Source: Emydura subglobosa (taxonomy: Eukaryota > Chordata > Testudines > Chelidae). Taken from it: a stretch of 64,000 bases of DNA. Under the pieces are notes generated by a model. It worked only from the letters and a program-made list of their open reading frames with translations. It had not been told where the DNA came from and did no database searches. Shown here one piece after another: positions 57,079 through 64,000 of the stretch. Numbering within the stretch: the stretch's first letter is position 1; each line of letters starts with the position of its first letter. The stretch is taken from assembly GCA_007922225.1 (NCBI GenBank), contig ML679989.1, forward strand, positions 21,307,534-21,371,533, in the 5' to 3' direction. The position numbers and the translations under genes are program-made.

Positions 57079-57188
57079 GTTACGGGATGTCCGGAGACCT
57101 GCACAGCCTAGGTGCTACATGTTCTGCTTTTAAAGAAATGGAGAAGCAGGTGCAAGGCGTACGGGACCTGCTCGCAATAGATAAACAA
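57079..57188 (+). CDS. EXD3: EXD3 coding exon (9th in window), DEDDy motif II
   Basis: The acceptor gtctacag ends at 57078 and the donor gtgagg starts at 57189. The 110 bases complete the split Gly and read YGMSGDLHSLGATCSAFKEM, then EKQVQGVRDLLAIDKQ, phase 0 at the end. In GYGMSGDL the Asp (Asp310 of the visible protein) is exonuclease motif II, the third metal ligand. 'KLGYG--GDL--L' is conserved in the family. No disruption. Confidence 0.96.
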
Positions 57189-58628
57189 GTGAGGATGGGA
57201 ACCTGAAGATGTGGAAAATTCCTTCTCTTGACTGTGCTGGAAGATAACTGTCATTATTTCACAGCATTGTCTTTCTGCATCCTGTGTTGGCAGAGAGGCG
57301 GCTAGCTGACCTAATAGGTCTTTTCCATCTCTAGTTCCTAGGATGATGTGATTCTTTAGAGAGACACACAAGTATTTAGATTTGATTAGCTAAAAAGACA
57401 TGGCTGGGCATTTTAATAGCTCTCCTCTTTACCTTTATAAAATTTATAAAAGGAACTAATATGGAATCAGAGATCCATTCACTTCAGGCTTTTTGAACGC
57501 AGCAATCACACATATGTGCTAAGAGCAAAGTCGTATAGAATGAGCTTTGACTTATAAAAGTTTCATTATTCTAGTATTTGGTAGCATCCATAGAGTTGTT
57601 ATGGATTTAACAGACATAAAGAGCAGGGAGCTGTAGAGTCAGTGCAGTACAGGATTTTGATTCACCTGCTACTGAAATGTAGCTGGCTTTGGGTTAGAAC
57701 TCAGTAGCAGTGTGCAGTAATTTTAGTAAGAAAATGAAAAGTTGCATCAGTTTGAAATTGCAAGGGGCATTTAAGGAGGTAGGTTGAGAATTAGCCAAAC
57801 TCCTGGAGTCCTCACCTAACTTGAGGAGTGCTGGGGAATCTCTAGTGCCCACAAGTAGTCATGGGCTTACTTTTATCCAGACTGAGTGAGGCACTTCCAG
57901 AATTGTCATTGTTTGCTCTAATCCCCGGGCACCTTTTCTGTTCACACAGTAGCTCAGAAAACCAAATGGGGAGAAAGATGCTGGGATGCTGATATTATTA
58001 TTTATTTGTATTGTGTTAGTGCCCAGTGACCTCAGTTGGATGAGGGCCTCTCTGCTCTGGGTGCTCTGCAAACACATGAGAAGAGACAGTCCTTGACTCT
58101 AAGAGCTTTGCTAACATCTCAGAAAAATGCTCCAGGAGAAATTTGGTCACCATTTTAGCATGCTCAGAGGAGGAGGACTCCACAGTCAGCAAGCCAGATT
58201 TTTTTAGCCAGGTTCTTTGAAGATGGACTTGATCCTGACTTAGTCATAGGTAATGGACAATGTAGCATGGTAACATTTTAATGTAACTTGGCCTAATAAA
58301 AAATTTCAAATAAGAAATTTCAAAAAAGCACTCAAGGTATGATGCAGTCAAGCTAGGCTGTTGTTTCCCTTCCATGCTTCCGTGCTTTGAAACCAAGTTC
58401 CTTTCCAACAAGTGTGTCTGTCAAGCAAATATCCAGTATCTGTTTGGAAATCCAGTTAGCCCTTGTCTGAGATGGCAGGGCTGAGTGTACCTTTACTGAA
58501 ATGAAAGGTGACTAATGTCACTCCCTGGCCACATTCCTTCATTGTACTTTCCACCCCGCTGCAACATGAGATATTTTCAGGCTCTGTTTTGAAATTTGTT
58601 TGTTTTGTATCTTTCTCTCCCCCGTCAG
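57189..58628. other. EXD3 intron with one dispersed repeat
   Basis: About 1.4 kb with no exon. 57985-58115 holds a dispersed repeat also present at 60405-60535. The acceptor of the next exon is preceded by a clean pyrimidine tract. Confidence 0.55.
57985..58115. repeat. Dispersed repeat ('ttagtgcccag...agagacagtcc')
   Basis: 'ttatttgtattgtgttagtg', then 'cccagtgacctcagttggatg', then 'gctctgcaaacacatgagaag', then 'agacagtccttgactctaagagcttt' shares layout and wording with 60405-60535 and with a fragment at 42165. Unclassified here. Confidence 0.6.
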
Positions 58629-58836
58629 TTGCAGAAAAACCGCTGCGGCTGGAAGAAGAGTGGCCTTCGGGTTGACATGCTGTCACAGGACAGCTGTGGA
58701 GACAGAGGGTTCAGGCAACCGGAAAAAGGGCTCAGTCTGCTGGTGCAGCATGTCCTGGGGAAACCGCTTGATAAAACCGAGCAGCTCTCCAACTGGGAGA
58801 AACGGCCGCTGCGGGAAGAACAAATCCTCTATGCAG
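58629..58836 (+). CDS. EXD3: EXD3 coding exon (10th in window), late exonuclease domain
   Basis: The acceptor cccgtcag ends at 58628 and the donor gtctgg starts at 58837. The 208 bases (69 codons plus one) read LQKNRCGWKKSGLRVDML, then GLSLLVQHVLGKPLDKTEQL, then SNWEKRPLREEQILYA with one base left. 'GLSLLVQ-VLG--LDKT-QLSNW--RPL-EEQ--YA' is the signature block of the EXD3/MUT-7 exonuclease. Tyr408 near the exon end is the Tyr of the motif III Y-x3-D. The first ~25 residues are a variable, charged insert relative to bacterial RNase D. Confidence 0.97.
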
Positions 58837-59788
58837 GTCTGGTCATCACATTACTGTAAAGCAAGGTGCTATTGACAGCTCTGTCATGGGGCCACATTTG
58901 ACTAAATGTGTAGATGTGGAAAAAATGTTAAGTAGCAGAGGGGAAAATGGCATTGCAGATTAGTTCCTGTTCAAAGAAGCTAGCACATGTTTTGTTTATC
59001 CTTTTATGGACCTAGTTTTAATGGCTGGAGCGTAATCTGTCCAATGAATCATTTCTCTGATAAAAGAATTTCTTTACCAATCAAATCCGTCTGATGAAAA
59101 GTAATCTCAAGGGAAACTCCTCTGAATAGTTGAAAAGGAAAAAAAGTCCACTTCCTTCTGCCTCATTTCACTGCACATGGCTTTTCTGGGAAACCACTGT
59201 CATGTCCAGCTTGTTACAAGGATGCACTCATTAGAGCAGAATTCAAAATGGGCATGGATGGCGTTGGGAGCTATACTACAGAGGCCTTGGTGGGGGTGGG
59301 TGTCAACGTGAACCATAAATATAAATCTATGGATGAGTCACAGTGAGACAGAGGAACTCCACAGGGTGATAAAACAGTCCAGCAACTCCCACTCAGGTCA
59401 GTGTTTGAGATTTGCATAACTGACTAGGAGAGATAGCCACACAACTCCCATTGAAATGAAGTTAGAATTGAACGTCTCAACCACTGGGAGTTGCAGCTCC
59501 TTTATGCCAAGGCTGAGCGGGCTCTGTGTCTTTGAATTCTGTGCGGGGAATGATAAAACATTGTGCTCATTCTGAATTGATGAAATGGCGTTCTGTGTGA
59601 AGCCTGTTTGATTATTATAGTTACTGAATCTATACAAGAGTATAAGATACAATGCTAGATACCTGCAGCTACCAAAGGCAATTGGATATAGTTGCATTTA
59701 TATAGGTGAAGACCCTTTTCTTCCATCACAAAAGCCTCTCTTTCTATTTTGGTCAAAGCCAGGCTGATGGGCATATTTTGTTTTGTAG
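58837..59788. other. EXD3 intron, nothing recognised
   Basis: Unique-looking intron of about 950 bases. Confidence 0.55.
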
Positions 59789-59955
59789 CTTCTGATGCAT
59801 ACTGTTTGCTGGAGGTGTATAAAAAACTATGTGAGGATCCGGCAAGCTTTGGTCTGAGTTCAGACCTCACTGAGAGCCTGGTGGGGAAACCTAGCACAAA
59901 ACCCAGGGCAAAGAAGCAGCTGAACCAACAAGAAATGCCATTGCCTTCCAAGCAG
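59789..59955 (+). CDS. EXD3: EXD3 coding exon (11th in window), DEDDy motif III
   Basis: The acceptor ttttgtag ends at 59788 and the donor gtttgt starts at 59956. The 167 bases complete a split Ala and read SDAYCLLEVYKKLCEDPASF, then GLSSDLTESLVGKPSTKPRA, then KKQLNQQEMPLPSKQ. Joined to the previous exon this gives YAASDAYCLLEVY: motif III, Y-x3-D, with Asp412 the last catalytic Asp. That makes this a DEDDy rather than DEDDh nuclease. The last ~35 residues are a low-complexity basic linker to the Mut7-C domain. Confidence 0.96.
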
Positions 59956-60933
59956 GTTTGTAAACATCTTCAAAGAACTGTACATTGCTCCAAATCTCAA
60001 ACTATCCATTGGCCTCACTTCTCAAGCAGACTATTACCCGAGCCTTTCTCTAGACCTGGGATAGCAAAAATCCTTCTCACTTTCCTGTTTTACTGGGCAA
60101 ATGTGTTTAACCCCCTTGGTTTCAGTGCCCAGGGTTCTCTGCCTTTACTTTCTCTGCTGGAAAATGTCATTTAGCAACATGAAGGCCGTAGTTAAGCTGC
60201 CATTGCTGTTAGCACCTTTCCATGTGCACACGGGTTTTCAGCAGAATTTATTGGGCATCCTAAACTAATGAGAATATTGTAAATTTAAACATATCTGGGC
60301 TGCTGCTGTGGTGAAGGCTGCTACCATAAGTTCTACAGGCATGGACTTCCTTGTGAACTCAGGAGCCATCCTTGTCACCGCGACAATCCAATTAATTAGT
60401 CAAGTTACTGTTATTGATAATGCTGTTTATTATGGTAGTGCCCAGGGACCCACTGAGCCCAGGGCCCCATTGTGCTGGTACTGCATGAGTACAAAGTGGG
60501 AGAGGCCCTGCCCCAAAGAGCTTCAAATCTCTCTGAGCAAAAGCAGCAACACAGATTTAACGGTATAAATGTCTTCCTACTGTGTCCCCATTGAAAAGAG
60601 CATTTACCCCGAGCGACCGCCCGCTGGTGTCAAAGATACTGCAGCAATTCCTTGTTCTAAGTACAGTCACCACTTACAGACTGTAAATATGTCTTTCAAA
60701 CGACCCAGCCTATTAACTTGAAAGTAACTAGAAGCAAAGCTGAGCAGTGGAGGCTGTTTTGGGGCTATAGTCCCAATTATCCTGAATAGGTTACCTGCTA
60801 CATTAATACAGCTGCTCAACTCCTGGGAACCTCCCAAAGACGGGCTGGTATCTCCGGGGACTCTCCAGGCAGCAGACATTTGAAATAAAATAAACAAATA
60901 TCAGTCATTCCTGAATGTCTGTTTTTTCTGTAG
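59956..60933. other. EXD3 intron with one dispersed repeat
   Basis: Holds a dispersed repeat at about 60405-60535 and otherwise nothing recognised. Confidence 0.5.
60405..60535. repeat. Dispersed repeat, second copy of the 57985 family
   Basis: 'gtttattatggtagtgccc', then 'agggacccactgagcccagg', then 'gccccattgtgctggtactgc', then 'gccctgccccaaagagcttc'. Same family and orientation as 57985-58115. Confidence 0.6.
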
Positions 60934-61104
60934 CAAGCCAAAGTGATTGGCAAGGAGACCTTGAGTCCCACTCCTTCCATCTCCCCCAAGGAGCTCAGCG
61001 TGGTCTGTGATAACATGCTGCAGGGACTTGGGCGTCACCTTCGCTGCCTCGGAGTGGACGTCCGCATGCTAGAGAACGATGACGACCATAGAAAAGCTGC
61101 TGAG
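60934..61104 (+). CDS. EXD3: EXD3 coding exon (12th in window), start of Mut7-C domain
   Basis: The acceptor tttctgtag ends at 60933 and the donor gtcagt starts at 61105. The 171 bases (57 codons) are phase 0 at both ends and read QAKVIGKETLSPTPSISPKE, then LSVVCDNMLQGLGRHLRCLG, then VDVRMLENDDDHRKAAE. 'VVCDNMLQGL-R-LRCLGVD-RML-N--DHR-AAE' is the N-terminal part of the Mut7-C (PIN-like RNase) domain; the CDNML Asp is one of its conserved acidic residues. The following exons, with the rest of Mut7-C and its zinc ribbon, were not found before the right edge. Confidence 0.96.
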
Positions 61105-63084
61105 GTCAGTGCGGGGTTGGATCGCTGTAGCTGTCTCCATGTAGGGAAAGCACAGTGTTTGCACGAATGTGATTTCAATTGGGATTAATCATTCCCTGGT
61201 GCCCAATGAGCCTGGGGAGCGTTGCCTCTACACACTTACCCACTGCCTGTGCCGACACACCATTGTCTGTCTCAGACCCCAAAGCCCAGTGCTGTCACAA
61301 GTGGTCCCCATAATCCTTGCCTTTATAATTTTAGCTATGCTTTCCACTTCCCGGAGAGAGCGAGTGGAGCTCTGTGACCTTGAGGCTTGTTCATAACTGT
61401 GCTTTTCTGTCATGGAGAGCAGGGCTGGGAGATACCAAGCAACTAAGAGAATAAAATTACACAAGATGGGACCAATAGTTTACAAGCATTTATAATGGTG
61501 CAGTATCATCATGGTTAGAGCAAAAGACTGGGTCCCAGAAGGCATTTGGTTTATAATGGGATAGAACCACATGGAGGGAAATAATTTGCCTGGCTTGTTC
61601 CTTAGCTTGTTCCTTGTTCCTTAGGAACATATCAAAGTAGGACTTTGCTGCTTGGGAGTGAAGACTTCCAGGATAAAATACCAGGAAACTTCCTAGCTAG
61701 CTAGCATGGGGCACATGCAGCCTGGCTAAATGACTCAAGGATGTCTAGAAATGAATCAGAATGAAACATTCAAAAAGGAAGAACCTGTAAAATGTAATGG
61801 AGTTGCTAGCTCTGAATCTGGACTCCCATAACCTCTCTATCTGACCCTTTGTGTCTAGAAGGAAAGAGACACATGCTCTTTCATTTCACACATATTTCTG
61901 CTATGACAGAAATGGATTAATCAAATATGCAGTGATGACCAGGCCTAGTGTACAGGATATTTCCTCTTCAGTTGTCTGCTTGGCTGGAATCCTGAGTGGT
62001 CCTTAACTTCTGCAAAAAGAATTAATATCTCATCCCTGATTTACAAAAGTCATTTAAACAAACTAGCTACCCTTCATTCCTCCCACACCCTGTCTCTTCT
62101 CATCCTGGTACCTTATCATGTTGTGGACAGGATGTTTCAGATTGCACTCTCTATGGTGACCGGACAAACATCCTTTCGCTATCAAAAGCTCTAGGAGAGT
62201 TACTGCATTGCAGAGGCTTTGATGTGTGCTTGGATAGTCCGAGATAAAAATGGATATCTTGGCTCCCTTTATAACTGAGAATCCTGATTTAATAGAAGTC
62301 TAATGCTGAACATTGCACACACAGAAAGTCAGCAAGCAACTCTCCCAGGGACAGGAGAAGGGTTTGAATAGTGATCAGGGTCTGGTGTGTTTGAAAGAGG
62401 CTATCACAATAACAAACCAGCGTCAGCAGGACACACAGCATGCACAGGCAAAATTAGATTCTGTTTCTCCATTACTTACTCCACTTACTTTAATTATATT
62501 GTTAATTACACATGCACACATGTTCATCTTTTCTTGCTCTCATGTTGCAGAGGTCACCCTAGCAACTCATCTGCCAAGCAAGGCCGCTTGAATAGCCTGG
62601 CATTTGCTTCCTACTGTTTTTCCAGCACCCGTTGCTAAAGCAACTGTGAATATCACTAAGTGGATGGTCTCACCTTTTGAATTTTATCTGAGATGTTGCT
62701 TAAAAGAAAGATGTAAGCCTGCAGCTATGGGTTTGCACTGTACCCTCTTAGAATAATGTGTATGCTACTGGTAGAGCAATAGCCCTCCTTTTGTTTGGGA
62801 AATACTGCTCCCAAAATCCACACCAAACTGTGTGTGTGCTGAGTGGTGCTTTGTAGTCTTCTGTAATTATCTGTGGAGTGTCTTTGGGATGGCTGCTATC
62901 CTGGCAAGACTTGTCTCATCAGACCTGTAGTTTCAAACCTGAGGTGCTGCGCTGAATGTGAGAGTGAATTGATTTGAACCCTTTATTCATAAAGAAAGAA
63001 GCAGTAAATCTTAAAAAATGTAGGGGAATTAGAATTTCTTGTATAAATCTTTTTTTCAATTGAATCTGCTCACCATGGGAAGAA
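61105..63084. other. EXD3 intron, nothing recognised
   Basis: About 2 kb with no sequence matching the expected next EXD3 exon and no defined element. Confidence 0.5.
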
Positions 63085-64000
63085 AGGTTCTTCTTTGAGG
63101 AGTGTGCCTGTGGGTGCTTCACTTCAGGTGTTGGTGCGTCTCTGCACCTTTGATCGGAGAATTTCAGCAACGGTGGTCATGTATGAACTATGTCGCATTG
63201 CAGGACCAGAGCCCCCTCAGTTCCTTCTCAATCATCTTTGGCCTGAGACGTAGCTCCTGCAGTGTTAAGACTGACAGCTGTACTTAATGTATAAAATAGT
63301 TTAGAGTAGTTTGTAGTACCCTAGTTATGGTTACTTATCCCTTTTTTTCCTTTTCTCTTTATATTCCAAGTTTGAATACCCTTTAGCATAAATAGTGTTC
63401 ACCATTAGATTTGAACTGCTATAACTTGTGCAATGCCTGGTTCACCAGGCTTCAAGCACTGTCTTTGCTGCTGAGAGGCAATCCCAGTCTCAGACAGACA
63501 TTCTCAGTGCATCCGGTGCCTAGGGGAGACCCAAGTTCCTCAGAGGTGCTCTCACTACACCAGCCTAAAGCCTCATGCCAGGAAGGACAGAGACCTACGT
63601 CTCAAACTTCTGTTAATGGAGAAGCCTCTGTGCCTGGCATCCGAGCCCAGTCTGGGCAATGGTCTCTGGCAAATTCACCCAGCTCACAGCGAAAGGCTTA
63701 TTCCTCCAAAAAGGTAGAAGAAAAGAGCTTCAACTTCTCCCCTCAAGGAGCTGCCAGAAAAGAAGCGATCTCCGTCCTGCTGTACATGCTCAGTACCAAT
63801 CGCACCGCAGCTGAGTACTTACGAGGCCCCAGAATCCTCTGGTACTATGCATATCATCAAATGGGCACACCTGGAGTCAAGGGGCAAACAGAAACCTACC
63901 TCCTCTGCTACAGCACTGACAGAGCCACCTAAAGATGCGACTCCAAGACAGTCCACACAGGGTCGGGCACCGCCTCTTGTTCCAATAGCGCAGAGCACTC
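63085..64000 (+). mobile_element. DIRS-like retrotransposon, second family, 5' end (continues off the right edge)
   Basis: The beginning 'ggttcttctttgaggagtg', then 'gtgcctgtgggtgcttcac', then 'ggtgttggtgcgtctctgc' has the same architecture as the left end of the 48.4-kb element ('ttcttcgagtgcttgctc', then a 'ggtgc' block). It is followed by ~200 bases of leader and then a gag-like frame. Sequence identity between the two leaders is low, so this is a different family. The rest is outside the window. Confidence 0.6.
63411..63932 (+). pseudogene. DIRS-like gag remnant with altered zinc knuckle
   Basis: The informative frame is not the longest open one. In the frame with Cys codons at 63508 and 63517 the sequence reads SDRHSQCIRCLGETQVPQRC, then ARKDRDLRLKLLLMEKPLC, parallel to the gag remnant at 48782. 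The knuckle is C-x2-C-x4-Q-x4-C: the His is replaced by Gln (CAA at 63532-63534), one base from a His codon. An upstream TGA-type stop breaks this frame. The 173-codon open frame 63411-63932 (Ser/Arg/Gln rich) is in another frame and has no recognised domain. Confidence 0.6.

Noticed and set aside
63411..63932. 173-codon plus-strand frame considered as a host exon
   Set aside because: The region aligns in another frame with the DIRS-like gag remnant at 48782, so the open frame is best explained as transposon sequence.

Overview
The window looks like nuclear DNA from a non-mammalian amniote, most probably a turtle. The reasons are the density and variety of CR1 LINEs (about thirteen pieces of several ages), MIR-type SINEs, DIRS-like tyrosine-recombinase retrotransposons, a Tx1-clade LINE, hAT and Harbinger-like DNA transposon remnants, and several families of short foldback elements. 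Coding exons are short, have canonical splice sites and are separated by long introns. There is nothing prokaryotic here and no operon, CRISPR array or RNA gene. Two 100-base runs of N (4091-4190 and 18827-18926) are assembly gaps.

The one host gene is on the plus strand. Twelve coding exons between 7885 and 61104 join in a consistent phase with no stop or frameshift and give 522 codons of EXD3 (exonuclease 3'-5' domain containing 3), the vertebrate relative of worm MUT-7 and fly Nibbler. Exons 1-7 as numbered here encode the helical N-terminal half. Exons 8-11 encode the DEDDy 3'-5' exonuclease domain with all three motifs present. Exon 12 begins the Mut7-C domain. The first coding exons lie left of the window and the rest of Mut7-C lies right of it. 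The gene is lopsided: exons 8-12 sit within 4.8 kb, whereas one intron (21860-46812) is about 25 kb.

Layout. 1-515: 5' end of a hAT transposon on the minus strand, with its inverted terminal repeat and a stop-free piece of transposase. 1.3-5.5 kb: MIR, two CR1 copies and a DNA-transposon remnant holding two minisatellites. 7.9-21.9 kb: EXD3 exons 1-5, with CR1 copies and foldback elements in the introns. 21.9-46.8 kb: the giant intron, with a Tx1-like LINE (37.4-39.5 kb), a DIRS tail (35.7-36.3 kb), several CR1 pieces and two foldback elements. 46.8-55.8 kb: exon 6, then a CR1 holding a 153-bp hAT foldback element with a perfect target-site duplication, then a 3.1-kb DIRS-like element with inverted termini. 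55.8-61.1 kb: exons 7-12 and an intronic 37-bp minisatellite. 63.1 kb to the end: a second DIRS-like family with a gag-like open frame.

I do not see a new multi-gene system. The most interesting material is the set of DIRS-like elements (inverted termini, internal deletion, zinc-knuckle gag), the open hAT fragment at the left edge, the nested insertions that give a relative chronology, and the higher-order minisatellite inside EXD3.
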